A stretch of DNA of 17,318 nucleotides from SZUA-254 sp035292425. Its GTDB lineage: Bacteria; Bacteroidota; Ignavibacteria; UBA10030; SZUA-254. The position numbers were made by a program, and so were the translations under genes. Location of the stretch: NCBI GenBank assembly GCA_035292425.1, contig DATDQD010000286.1, positions 1 through 17,318 on the forward strand. Direction: 5' to 3'. The notes beneath the pieces were generated by a model. That model saw only the letters and a list, made by a program, of their open reading frames with translations, did no database searches and was not told the DNA's origin. Of the stretch, positions 7,886 to 15,547 are shown in pieces; within the stretch, counting starts at the first letter, position 1; each line of letters starts with the position of its first letter.

Positions 7886-9137
7886 ATTCTTCCTCGAATG
7901 GTCCGGCGTCAAGGAAAGTTTCCTGATGGCCATCAACGCCATCAGGGTCAATAAACTGCGGTCGTTCCTGACCCTCCTCGGCATCGTCGTCGGCGTCTTC
8001 TCCATCATCGCGGTGATGACCGCGATGGGGGTCATGCGGAACAGCATCGAGAAGGGGATGTCGCAGCTGCAGGCGAACACCTTCCAGATCCAGAAATACC
8101 CCATGGGGTTCGACGGCGGGCACGAGGCCCGCATGCGATTGCGCAACCGGAAGGACATAACGTATGAACAGGCCCTCCAGGTGCGGGACAAGGCGACGTT
8201 CGCGGAGGCCGTCGGCCTCGAGAGCTGGCAGTTCGGCAGGATGGCGTTCTGGGAAGGGAACAAGACCAACCCGAATGTCCAGGTCGCAGGCGAAAACCCC
8301 GAGGGACTGATCACCAACGACTGGATCGTGGCCGAGGGACGCGGCCTCAACTCGCAGGACGTCGACCTGGCAAGGAAGGTCGTCATCCTGGGGATCGGGT
8401 TGAGGGAAAAACTGATCCCCGCGAACATCAACCCGATCGGCCAGCAGGTGAGGGTCGACGGCCAGATTTACCGCGTGATCGGGGTATTCGAGAAAAAGGC
8501 GAGCATGTTCGAAAGCGATCCGGATAACTTCTGCGTCGTGCCGATCACGGCCTTCTTCCAGGTCTACGGGAAATACGTCCGCAGCATCAATATCATGGTC
8601 AAGGCGAGGGGCCAGGAAGTCTACAACGACTGCCTCGAGCAGAGCCGCGCCATCCTCCGGGTGGCCCGCCAGGTGCCCCCCGGCGAAGCGGACGATTTCG
8701 AGTATTTTTCCAACGAGGCGATCATCAACCAGTTCAACGAGATCACCTTCGGGTTCCGGATGGGAGTCCTGGTGATCAGCTCGATCGCCCTCCTCGCCGC
8801 CGGGATAGGGATCATGAACATCATGCTCGTTTCGGTCACTGAACGGACGAGGGAAATCGGCATCCGGAAGGCGATCGGGGCGCGGAAGACCAACATCCTC
8901 TCCCAGTTCGTGCTGGAAGCCATCGTACTGAGCGAGATCGGGGGGCTGATGGGCATCCTGCTCGGGGTCATCGGCGGAAACGCGGTCGCGATTTTTCTCG
9001 AAATGCCGGTGGTGATCCCGTTCGACTGGGCGCTCATCGGATTCGTCGTTTGTTCTGTAATCGGCGTGGTTTTCGGGGTTTACCCGGCATGGAAGGCCTC
9101 CAACCTGGACCCGATCGACTCCCTCCGCTACGAATAA
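7878..9137 (+). CDS. ABC transporter permease, MacB/FtsX type (second paralogue)
   Basis: A 419-residue inner-membrane permease with the same plan as its upstream neighbour. It has a first helix at about 30-51, a periplasmic domain at about 55-290 and FtsX-domain helices at about 294-318, 345-373 and 383-404. The tail is DPIDSLRYE. Residues 310-337 match residues 300-327 of the first permease at 27 of 28 positions, while the periplasmic parts differ widely, so the pair arose by an old duplication. The frame is open further upstream to an ATG at 7785, but that stretch lies inside the first permease gene and reads as arginine- and serine-rich nonsense. The ATG at 7878 gives a standard MacB N-terminus (FLMAINAIRVNKLRSFLTLLG). 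Its overlap with the upstream stop (ATGAGTAA) implies coupled translation and equal amounts of both permeases. Confidence 0.92.
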   Translation: MSKFFLEWSGVKESFLMAINAIRVNKLRSFLTLLGIVVGVFSIIAVMTAMGVMRNSIEKGMSQLQANTFQIQKYPMGFDGGHEARMRLRNRKDITYEQALQVRDKATFAEAVGLESWQFGRMAFWEGNKTNPNVQVAGENPEGLITNDWIVAEGRGLNSQDVDLARKVVILGIGLREKLIPANINPIGQQVRVDGQIYRVIGVFEKKASMFESDPDNFCVVPITAFFQVYGKYVRSINIMVKARGQEVYNDCLEQSRAILRVARQVPPGEADDFEYFSNEAIINQFNEITFGFRMGVLVISSIALLAAGIGIMNIMLVSVTERTREIGIRKAIGARKTNILSQFVLEAIVLSEIGGLMGILLGVIGGNAVAIFLEMPVVIPFDWALIGFVVCSVIGVVFGVYPAWKASNLDPIDSLRYE

Positions 9138-9148
9138 GAGTAAATCGT

Positions 9149-9177
9149 CCCCCTCCCCGCTGTCCGCGGGGGGGAGG
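9149..9177 (+). terminator. GC-rich hairpin after the export operon, possible terminator
   Basis: CCTCCCCGC and GCGGGGGGGAGG flank the 5-base loop TGTCC and can form a strong stem with a small bulge or one wobble pair. It stands 12 bases after the stop of the last permease gene. There is no T-tract directly behind it, so it does not meet the intrinsic-terminator rule. It could slow polymerase or protect the 3' end of the operon mRNA. Confidence 0.3.
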
Positions 9178-9211
9178 CCTCCCGCACCTCTCCCGCAGGA
9201 GAATTATTTCC

Positions 9212-9239
9212 TTGCTTTTTCATGTTATATCCTTATATT
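9212..9239 (+). promoter_or_regulatory. Candidate promoter for the T9SS cargo gene
   Basis: TTGCTT at 9212-9217 and TATATT at 9234-9239 are separated by 16 bases, close to the sigma-70 pattern. They lie in an AT-rich patch about 55 bases before the next start codon. Bacteroidota promoters often follow a different consensus, so this is a sequence-based guess. It would let the secreted protein be expressed apart from the export operon. Confidence 0.38.
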
Positions 9240-9293
9240 TCCCAAAGTATCCCCGCTCTCTAATCCACCACCATTCCAGGCAGGATTTCTATT

Positions 9294-10718
9294 ATGCTCT
9301 CACGAGGTTTTTCACTCCGTGATATGCGGCCGATCCGCGGTATGACGACCGCGACGATGCTGTTCCTCGCCGCATCGATCGCCGGTTTTGCCCAACCGAC
9401 GTATCGCACGTTCAACCAGACCGACCTGGCCATGAAAAAGGCCAGGGCCGGGAAGGTGACCGGCTCGACGGTGACGTTCACTCTGAAAAATCCGAGAATC
9501 ACCCCCGTCTACGGTTTCCACGCCATCATCAGCGCCAAGGTCATCGCGATCCAGGATTCCGGCGGCTTCACAAGTTTTACAATCGCGGACAAGAGGGCGA
9601 TCGACGCGCTGGGATCGACAATCAACGGCGGCGACAGCGTCACTCTCACGTTCCTGGTCAACAACAGGAAACAGGGCACGGTCATCAATTACTTCTGGTG
9701 GACCGATCAGGCGGGCGACCGCAGGACCAACACCGAGTACAAGATTCCCCCCATCGCCGACGATCAGCACTACATCCTCCCGAACGGCGGGAACGTAAGG
9801 GATTTTCTCTACAAGAAGGTGCTGACGAGGCCGGAAGGGCTCGTCCTCGGCATCGTCGCGCCCGACCAGGGGGTGGGCTGGATCAGGAACCTCAGCGCGA
9901 ACGGAAAATATTTTCCCCACACGGGAACGCCGCGCTGCCTCGACTACACCGTCTCCTCCACGGGCCGGCTGAAGCCGATCACGAGGCAGATCAGGAACAT
10001 CCATTACAAGAAGCACAACAACCGTCTCCTCGGCGAACTGCACACGCTGAAGCTCGCCATCATCGCGAACGACGCCGGGATCACCGAACCGACCGATCCG
10101 AACGAGACGCGGATGGGGGACCTTCTCTATAACGACGGCGGCAATACGGCCGACCCCCTGAACGGCATGACGCTCCGGCAGGCCGCGCACTTCGTGGATT
10201 CCGCGCTGACCTTCTGCGGGGATTTCGACCCGACGATCTACGCGGAGCTCGACAGCTCCATCTCGCGCGTCAACCGCCAGTTCGACGGCCCGTACGCGGT
10301 CATCACGTTCGATCCTTTTGTGCTCCGGGGGAGCTCGGGGCTGACGGAAGCCCTCTACCTCCATCCGAACCCCGATCCGCCGCCGGCGCTCATCAGGGTC
10401 GGCGACCGTTCGATCGTCGATGAGGAGCCCGCGACGTGGTCGCTCGCGCAGAACTATCCGAATCCTTTCAACCCGACCACGTCGATCGAGTTCTCTCTCG
10501 CCGAACCGGGGATCGTCACGCTGAAGGTGTACGATCTCCTCGGGCGCGAGGTGGCGGCCCTCATCGACGGCGAAGCGTATGAGGACGGGGAGCAGCTGGT
10601 GAATTTCGACGCGGAAGAGCTGACCAGCGGGCTCTATTTCTACCGGCTCACCTCGAGGGGGACCGGCGAAGAAGGCCGGTATTACGACCAGGTCGGGAAA
10701 ATGATGCTCGTCAGGTAA
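9294..10718 (+). CDS. Secreted protein of unknown function with C-terminal type IX sorting domain
   Basis: A 474-residue exported protein. The N-terminus has a signal peptide: hydrophobic TTATMLFLAASIAGFA with likely cleavage near GFA-Q at 33-34. The C-terminal segment from about 382 is a Por/T9SS type A sorting domain: SLAQNYPNPFNPTTSIEFSL, then VTLKVYDLLGREVAALIDG, LTSGLYFYRLTS and a final KMMLVR. Such domains send the protein through the type IX system to the cell surface or medium and are normally removed. The central part, about 35-375, is not recognised. It looks mainly beta-stranded (KVTGSTVTFTLKNPRI, YGFHAIISAKVIAI), with aromatic residues in TVINYFWWTDQAGDR and only two cysteines (215 and 308). 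An AGGA site lies about 10 bases before the ATG at 9294; the internal ATGs at 9324 and 9342 would also leave a signal peptide. Cargo function is unknown. Confidence 0.85.
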   Translation: MLSRGFSLRDMRPIRGMTTATMLFLAASIAGFAQPTYRTFNQTDLAMKKARAGKVTGSTVTFTLKNPRITPVYGFHAIISAKVIAIQDSGGFTSFTIADKRAIDALGSTINGGDSVTLTFLVNNRKQGTVINYFWWTDQAGDRRTNTEYKIPPIADDQHYILPNGGNVRDFLYKKVLTRPEGLVLGIVAPDQGVGWIRNLSANGKYFPHTGTPRCLDYTVSSTGRLKPITRQIRNIHYKKHNNRLLGELHTLKLAIIANDAGITEPTDPNETRMGDLLYNDGGNTADPLNGMTLRQAAHFVDSALTFCGDFDPTIYAELDSSISRVNRQFDGPYAVITFDPFVLRGSSGLTEALYLHPNPDPPPALIRVGDRSIVDEEPATWSLAQNYPNPFNPTTSIEFSLAEPGIVTLKVYDLLGREVAALIDGEAYEDGEQLVNFDAEELTSGLYFYRLTSRGTGEEGRYYDQVGKMMLVR

Positions 10719-10743
10719 CCCTCCTCCGACGCGTAGAAACGTG

Positions 10744-10772
10744 AAAACCCCGGCCGAACGACCGGGGTTTTT
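10744..10772 (+). terminator. Intrinsic terminator after the T9SS cargo gene
   Basis: AAAACCCCGG at 10744-10753 pairs perfectly with CCGGGGTTTT at 10762-10771 across an 8-base loop and runs into a T-tract of five. It lies 25 bases after the stop codon. Because it has A's before and T's after the stem it could also act weakly on the other strand, but no minus-strand gene needs it there. Confidence 0.88.
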
Positions 10773-10796
10773 CATTGATGCGCGTCACACCCCCAC

Positions 10797-10825
10797 TTGA
10801 AAATCATGGAGGTAATGCAGATATT
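10797..10825 (+). promoter_or_regulatory. Candidate promoter for the small membrane protein gene
   Basis: TTGAAA at 10797-10802 and GATATT at 10820-10825 are 17 bases apart, a good sigma-70-like arrangement. They lie behind the terminator of the previous gene and 33 bases before the next start codon. The strong terminator upstream makes a separate promoter necessary, which supports the call. Confidence 0.42.
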
Positions 10826-10858
10826 TACAACGGTGAAATGAATCACAACTAGAGTACA

Positions 10859-11176
10859 ATGCTCGGGCACCGCGTCATAGTCTATTTCCTGCTGTGGGGG
10901 ATCGTGGTCACGATCGCCTTTCTTCCGTTCCTCTTCGGAATGATGAGGCCGGCGTTCACCGACGGGAACCCCTATTCCATCTTCTTTTCGATGCTCAATT
11001 TCCCGGTGACGTTCGCTCTCGGGGGCGTGATCGACTGGCTGGGGGAATACCTCTTCCAGACGCCCGACAACCAGCAGCTGGTGCTGTCGCAGTTTTACGT
11101 GACGGTCGCGTTCTGGTCGATCCTCGGCGGGATCATCGGGCTCGTCAGGGACCTGAACGGGAACAAGGGCGGCTGA
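10859..11176 (+). CDS. Small hypothetical membrane protein, about three helices
   Basis: A 105-residue protein whose family I do not recognise. Hydrophobic segments at about 7-28 (VIVYFLLWGIVVTIAFLPFLFG), 42-62 (FFSMLNFPVTFALGGVIDWLG) and 78-97 (QFYVTVAFWSILGGIIGLV) suggest three membrane spans, with a short polar tail DLNGNKGG. There is no clear signal peptide cleavage site and no cysteine. An in-frame ATG at 10838 is cut off by a TAG, which fixes the start at 10859. The ribosome site is poor (AGAG only 4 bases away). It stands alone between a terminator and a convergent gene ending 25 bases later. Coding character is supported by codon choice and by the length of uninterrupted hydrophobic pattern, but no function can be given. 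Confidence 0.65.
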   Translation: MLGHRVIVYFLLWGIVVTIAFLPFLFGMMRPAFTDGNPYSIFFSMLNFPVTFALGGVIDWLGEYLFQTPDNQQLVLSQFYVTVAFWSILGGIIGLVRDLNGNKGG

Positions 11177-11201
11177 TCCCGGCTTCCGCCGCTGACCGGT
11201 C

Positions 11202-12911
11202 CTACGCCTTTTTCCTCATCCCCTTCTCTTCGTAACTGAAAATCCACCCCGCCACTTTCCCCGGCTCGATGTCGAGGAAGTGGTTCCAGTACGCTGCGTT
11301 GTTCATGTGCTGTGAACTGGTGTCGCCGGGATCGATCTGTTCCGCCATCCTGCGGATGTCCGCGAACCGGGTCTTCCAGAGCTCCATGTTCGACCGCCGC
11401 AGGTCCACCCAGCCGTCATGGGCCCAGAGGTCGATTTTCCCGCGGACGACCTTCGCCTCGCCCTCGCCATGGAACGCCGGGATCTTGATTTCGGGGCCGC
11501 GGAGGATTTTCTTCCCGTCCGGGAGGAGGACCGGGATGCCGATCGAAATGATGTGCGAGCGGAGGACGGCGTCGTCCCGGATCTTCCCGAAGACGCTCTT
11601 TGACAGAGTGCCCGCGTCGGTCTTCATGACCTTCAGCATGTCCTTGAAGCAGAGCTTGAGCAGGTACGCTTCGTAGAGCAGTTTCGAGAGCCTCGGAGGC
11701 CCGAGCATTTCGAACGCCACGCTGTCAACGTTGTGGAGCTTTTCCAGCGCCTCGATCTGCTTCAGCGCCGACTGGAAGAGAAACCCCGCGCGGTAGGTGG
11801 GGGAGAGCGTGGCGTTGTCGAGGGCGTTGATGATGTCGTGCCCCGTGTTGCCCCCCTTGATCTCGTACACCACCGTTTCGGCGATCTCCTCGGGCGTCAC
11901 GAACTCCATCTGCCCCGGGGTCGCGATCGCCTCGAATTCACCGCGGGAGAAAAGCCCGTTCTCGCCGGTGTCGATGAACACCGAGCGCAGGTTCCTGTTG
12001 AGCGGACGGGCCGGGTGTTCGAGCCGCTGTTTCAGCGTGCCGGTGAGCTTCACCGCGCGGGAAGGCGGGCAGTCCACGAGCGCGATCGCCTTGCCGCGCT
12101 TCCGGATCTCGCCGAACGCGACCCGTTTCCACGCGATCGCCGCCGTCGGCTTGACCTCCTTCGTAATCGGCGCGTCGGGGGTCCGGCCCATCAGGAAGAG
12201 GAGCATCGTGTGGGCGCCTGCCACCGCCGACTTGCTGAGCAGGACGCTCGAGGGCCGTTCCTCGCTGTGGGTGTAGGGAATGTTGAGTCCCATTCCCCCC
12301 GTGCCGCTCGTCCCGATCTTGACGTAGATCTTCGTGCCGCACGCATGCATCACGCGGTAGAGGAGCTGGACGTGGCGGATCAGCTGGGGCGTGTAGAGGG
12401 TGCAGAGGAGCTTTTCGGTGTTCTCCCGGAGCGACCGTCCGCCATCCGCCTTTTTCCCCTTCCGCAGGGAGCGGAGGACGGAGCGCGCGCTGCCGAAGAT
12501 GTCCTGGTAGGCGATCGCGGTCGCCGAGTTGATGCAGTCGACGATCACGTCCGGTTTGAATGCATGGAGGAGCCTGTGGATGGCGGAACGCCGGATCACT
12601 CGCTCCGTCAGCTCCTCGAGGTTGTCCTCGATGAACATGCGCCGCATGGCCGGGTTCTCCATGATCTCGTCGCGCCGGACGTCCTTGAGCTGGTGCCTGA
12701 CGAAGATGTTCCCTCCCCACGCCGTGAAGTGGTTCTTCGGCAGCCGGGGGAATTCCCTCCGCAGCATTGCGATCGTTTCCGCGGCCTCTTTCCTGACGAT
12801 GGAAGTGACGATGACCCGCTTCGGATGCTCCTCGGCGAGCTTCCGGCAGATCGCCGCGCCCACGAGGCCCCCTCCGCCCAGCACGAGAACGGTTCGGTCC
12901 TTAATGTCCAT
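11202..12911 (-). CDS. SDR/epimerase-like NAD(P)-binding protein with large unassigned C-terminal region
   Basis: A 569-residue cytoplasmic protein. The N-terminus has a Rossmann nucleotide site, VLVLGGGGLVGAAICRKLA (glycines at 12-18). VIVDCINSATAIAYQDIF at 122-139 and KIGTSGTGGMGLNIPYTHSE at 198-217 follow and fit the extended short-chain dehydrogenase plan. LLSKSAVAGAH at 224-234 takes the place where the SDR YxxxK motif would be expected, but the tyrosine is absent. Extended SDRs have about 300-350 residues; here some 220 more follow. These include a helical part (about 375-435) and an end region with KIDLWAHDGWVDLRRSNMEL and a C-terminal KGMRKKA. The extra part is not recognised. GGAG stands 8 bases before the ATG. 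It is the last of four minus-strand genes, 42 bases after the lipoprotein gene. It probably acts on a small molecule with NAD(P), but the missing catalytic tyrosine leaves the reaction open. Confidence 0.75.
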   Translation of the reverse strand: MDIKDRTVLVLGGGGLVGAAICRKLAEEHPKRVIVTSIVRKEAAETIAMLRREFPRLPKNHFTAWGGNIFVRHQLKDVRRDEIMENPAMRRMFIEDNLEELTERVIRRSAIHRLLHAFKPDVIVDCINSATAIAYQDIFGSARSVLRSLRKGKKADGGRSLRENTEKLLCTLYTPQLIRHVQLLYRVMHACGTKIYVKIGTSGTGGMGLNIPYTHSEERPSSVLLSKSAVAGAHTMLLFLMGRTPDAPITKEVKPTAAIAWKRVAFGEIRKRGKAIALVDCPPSRAVKLTGTLKQRLEHPARPLNRNLRSVFIDTGENGLFSRGEFEAIATPGQMEFVTPEEIAETVVYEIKGGNTGHDIINALDNATLSPTYRAGFLFQSALKQIEALEKLHNVDSVAFEMLGPPRLSKLLYEAYLLKLCFKDMLKVMKTDAGTLSKSVFGKIRDDAVLRSHIISIGIPVLLPDGKKILRGPEIKIPAFHGEGEAKVVRGKIDLWAHDGWVDLRRSNMELWKTRFADIRRMAEQIDPGDTSSQHMNNAAYWNHFLDIEPGKVAGWIFSYEEKGMRKKA

Positions 12912-12953
12912 GAGATTTCTCCATGCTGCGCGGGGCGGAGCCGTGCCCGCCGG

Positions 12954-13973
12954 TTATTTCAGCTTCAGTGATTTCACCATTCCCTCGAGGACCGGGAAGT
13001 AGATCTCCCGTTTCGGCGCGTACCAGTTGAGGGTCGTCCTGACCACCTTGTCGTTCTTGACCGTGAAGTAGGCCCGGCTCGCGACGTTCGCCATCGGGGT
13101 GTAATCCACCCAGAAGGTCTTCAGACCGTCGATGGTCGTTTCGCCGTTCCCGCGGGCCCTGTACCGCCCCTTGTTCTGATCCCAGACCTTCTCGACCGTA
13201 AGGCCGACGGCCCCGAAGACGTCGATGTGGAGGCTGACGTCCTGGCGGTCCGCCCTCAGTTCGACGACGTAGTCCTTGTCGCCCTTCTTCACGTCGACAA
13301 AATTCATGTTGTCGGGGTAGTTCATCGTGAAGAATTTCGTGTCGAGCGGCGAGGATGTCGCCGAAGCCTGCCACATGTCGGGTGTTTTCGCCACCACGAC
13401 CGGGACGGCGAACGAATTCACCATCGCGTCGAAGACCCCGGTGTAGGCGTTGAACTGGTCGCCGCCGAATCCCTCGATCGTCAGCTTGTAGAGAGCGGTA
13501 TCGCCCGGGACGTAGATTTCATACCCGACGATCTTCGTCTTCGTGGTCGCCTGGATCGTATAGGCAACCTTCACCGAGGGTTTGCCGCTTACGGTAACGG
13601 TGAGTGTCTGCTGAAAAATCTCCGCCTGCTGTTCTCCTAAGGACACTTTACCTGCGTTGATCAGCTCCTCCGGGGTCTTCCCCATGTAGGGTAGGGCCTC
13701 CACCACCACCCGGCCGCCCTCGATCCCCCTGGAAGGATCGATGAATTTCGCGGCCATCTCCTGGGATTCCGTGAACAGGGCTTTGCCGATCGTCCCGAGC
13801 TGCTTCCAGTTTTCGGGATACTGTATCGCGAAACCGTACCCGGGGTCCCTGTACTCGTTCATCTTGCCAACCGGCACGGGGGCGACCTCGGTCTTGCCGC
13901 AGCCCCAGGGGATCCAGAGGATCAAGAGGAGCATCAGGGCCGGGAGGCGGGTGACGAAAGTGAGCGATTTCAT
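12954..13973 (-). CDS. Probable lipoprotein with two DcrB/PsbP-like halves
   Basis: A 339-residue exported protein. MKSLTFVTRLPALMLLLILW is a signal sequence followed by IPWGC, so Cys25 may be lipid-modified. However, proline at -3 and tryptophan at -2 do not fit the usual L-A/S-G/A-C lipobox. The first half begins EYRDPGYGFAIQYPENWKQL and ends FNAYTGVFDAMVNSFAV. The second begins KFFTMNYPDNMNFVDV and ends YFPVLEGMVKSLKLK. Both patterns ('Y-G-F-x-I-x-YP-x-x-W' start, 'F-x-x-M-x-x-SF' end) are those of PsbP/DcrB-like domains, so the protein looks like an internal duplication. The start at 13973 is chosen because GGAG lies 9 bases before it and the signal peptide begins there; the in-frame ATG at 14021 would lie inside the upstream gene. 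It lies between an aldehyde dehydrogenase and an SDR-like gene. A binding role in the periplasm is inference. Confidence 0.78.
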   Translation of the reverse strand: MKSLTFVTRLPALMLLLILWIPWGCGKTEVAPVPVGKMNEYRDPGYGFAIQYPENWKQLGTIGKALFTESQEMAAKFIDPSRGIEGGRVVVEALPYMGKTPEELINAGKVSLGEQQAEIFQQTLTVTVSGKPSVKVAYTIQATTKTKIVGYEIYVPGDTALYKLTIEGFGGDQFNAYTGVFDAMVNSFAVPVVVAKTPDMWQASATSSPLDTKFFTMNYPDNMNFVDVKKGDKDYVVELRADRQDVSLHIDVFGAVGLTVEKVWDQNKGRYRARGNGETTIDGLKTFWVDYTPMANVASRAYFTVKNDKVVRTTLNWYAPKREIYFPVLEGMVKSLKLK

Positions 13974-13982
13974 TGCTGCGTT

Positions 13983-13986
13983 CTCC
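13983..13986 (-). promoter_or_regulatory. Ribosome binding site that decides the lipoprotein start
   Basis: On the minus strand GGAG is followed by 9 bases and then ATG at 13973. The longer in-frame reading from 14021 overlaps the end of the aldehyde dehydrogenase gene and adds 16 residues without a signal character (MFRNHHDTIHYLENAA). Confidence 0.55.
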
Positions 13987-14001
13987 AGATAGTGAATGGT
14001 G

Positions 14002-15507
14002 TCATGATGATTTCGGAACAACGGCGTCGTACCACGGTTTCTTCTCCCGTGAACCGAGTTCGTCGATATGCAGGTGTTTCGTTTCCATGTATTCGCGCAG
14101 GCCCTCGGCGCCGAACTCCCTCCCGATCCCGCTCTGCTTGTACCCGCCGAACGGGGCCTTCTCCGATAGCAGATGCCACTCGTTGATCCAGACCGTCCCG
14201 GTCCGGAGTCTCCGGGCGACCGCCACCGCCTTCTCCCTGTCCGCCGACCAGACGCCGCCGCCGAGGCCGTAGGCGGAATCGTTGGCCATGTCGACCGCCT
14301 CGTCGACGGTCGAGTAGGGGATCACGGAGAGGACCGGTCCGAAGATTTCCTCCCTCGCGATGGTCATCGAGTTGGTCACGCCCGTGAAGAGGGTCGGTTC
14401 GACGTAGAAACCCTTCTCCGTTCCGGCTACCTTTGGTATCCCGCCACCGGCGGCGAGTTTCGCGCCCTGCTCGATCCCCGACCTGATGAAGCCGAGGATG
14501 CGGTCGCGCTGTTTCGCCGAGATCACGGGGCCGATTTCCGTGGAAGGGTCTTTCGGGTCGCCGATTTTCATCCTGCCGATCTTCGCGAGCATCTCCGATA
14601 CGAACCGGTCGTGCAGCGATTCCGGGAGGAAGAGGCGCGTCCCCGCCTCGCAGCATTGTCCCTGGTGATAGTAGACGGCATAAAGGGCGCCGTCGACGGC
14701 CATGGTGAGGTCGGCGTCACCGAGGACGATATTAGCCGATTTGCCGCCGCATTCGAGCGTGCATTTCTTGAGCGTGGCCGAGGCCCGGCCCATGATCAGC
14801 TTCCCGACGGCGGTGGAGCCGGTGAACGAAACCATGTCGACGCCCGGGTGATCGGCGAGCGGTCCGCCGGCCTCCGGCCCGAAACCGGGGATGATGTTCA
14901 CGACGCCGGGGGGGAAGCCCGCCTGGTGGAACATCGCCGCCAGTTCCATCGCGGTCGCGGGCGTCAGCTCGGAGGGTTTCAGGACGACGGTGTTGCCCGC
15001 GGCGAGCGCGGGGCCGAGTTTCCAGACCGCCATCTTCAGGGGGAAATTCCAGGGAATGATCGCCGCGACGACGCCGACCGGTTCCCTGAGGAGAATGTTC
15101 CGGCTGAAGCCCGGCCTGGAGAGCCCCTCGACCGCTTCGGTCTGCTCCCCGGCGGCCAGCTTTGAAAAATAGTACATCGCCCTCGCGCTCAGCTTCACGT
15201 CGTCCCTGACCTTGCGGAGGGTCGAGCCAGAATCGTCGATCTCGAGCTCTTCGAGCTCCCCGGTCCGCTCGTTGATTGTATCCGAAATCGACTTCAGGAG
15301 GGCGGCCCGCTCACTGCCCGTCATCCGGGGCCATGGGCCGTCGTCGAAGGCGCGCCGCGCCGCGGCGACCGCCTTGCGGACGTCATCCGCCCCGGCCCTG
15401 GCCGCGCGGGCCACGATCGCGCCGTCGTGGGGATTGACGGAGTCGAACGTCCGGCCGTCGGTGGCGGGGACGAAGGCGCCGTCGATATAGAGAAGATACT
15501 CTCTCAT
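14002..15507 (-). CDS. NAD(P)-dependent aldehyde dehydrogenase
   Basis: Oxidises an aldehyde to the acid with NAD(P)+ in the cytoplasm. The 501 residues are the family's usual length and all key sites are present. These are PWNFP with Asn154, KPSE with Lys177, the cofactor loop SFTGSTAVGK at 227-236, the general base Glu252 in LECGGKSAN, and the catalytic cysteine in QGQCCEAGTR (probably Cys286, by analogy with the second cysteine of ALDH2). REEIFGPVLSV at 385-395 and PFGGYKQSGIGRE at 452-464 follow. It looks like the broad ALDH1/2/betaine-aldehyde group; the substrate cannot be read from the sequence. The start codon has only a poor purine site before it. It is second in a minus-strand set of four genes, 36 bases after a membrane protein gene and 28 bases before the lipoprotein gene. 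Confidence 0.93.
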   Translation of the reverse strand: MREYLLYIDGAFVPATDGRTFDSVNPHDGAIVARAARAGADDVRKAVAAARRAFDDGPWPRMTGSERAALLKSISDTINERTGELEELEIDDSGSTLRKVRDDVKLSARAMYYFSKLAAGEQTEAVEGLSRPGFSRNILLREPVGVVAAIIPWNFPLKMAVWKLGPALAAGNTVVLKPSELTPATAMELAAMFHQAGFPPGVVNIIPGFGPEAGGPLADHPGVDMVSFTGSTAVGKLIMGRASATLKKCTLECGGKSANIVLGDADLTMAVDGALYAVYYHQGQCCEAGTRLFLPESLHDRFVSEMLAKIGRMKIGDPKDPSTEIGPVISAKQRDRILGFIRSGIEQGAKLAAGGGIPKVAGTEKGFYVEPTLFTGVTNSMTIAREEIFGPVLSVIPYSTVDEAVDMANDSAYGLGGGVWSADREKAVAVARRLRTGTVWINEWHLLSEKAPFGGYKQSGIGREFGAEGLREYMETKHLHIDELGSREKKPWYDAVVPKSS

Positions 15508-15513
15508 TTCATG

Positions 15514-15547
15514 ATGACCCGGGGCATCGCCGGCATCCGGGCGTCAT
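15514..15547. repeat. Imperfect inverted repeat between the membrane protein and aldehyde dehydrogenase genes
   Basis: ATGACCCGG at 15514-15522 pairs with CCGGGCGTCAT at 15537-15547 if two bases bulge out. Within the loop GGCATC occurs twice as a direct repeat. The right arm overlaps the stop codon of the upstream minus-strand gene. There is no T-tract, so it is not a terminator; it could be an mRNA processing or stability element between two operon genes, or chance in GC-rich DNA. Confidence 0.25.

Noticed and set aside
9138..9293. A small RNA or riboswitch in the gap after the export operon
   Set aside because: Apart from one GC hairpin and a promoter-like site no structured domain or known consensus is visible.
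11168..11190. A short GGCGG/CCGCC hairpin between the convergent genes as a bidirectional terminator
   Set aside because: Only 5 base pairs with a 13-base loop and no T-tract on either side; such pairs are common by chance in GC-rich DNA.
11733..12971. A 412-codon plus-strand frame opposite the SDR-like gene
   Set aside because: Arg-, Glu- and Asp-rich antisense shadow; the minus strand has the Rossmann motif and a good ribosome site.
13974..14021. A 16-residue extension of the lipoprotein
   Set aside because: It would overlap the aldehyde dehydrogenase gene and push the signal peptide away from the N-terminus; the GGAG site supports 13973.
14173..15165. A 330-codon plus-strand frame opposite the aldehyde dehydrogenase
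   Set aside because: The minus-strand gene carries every catalytic motif of the family; the plus-strand reading has none.
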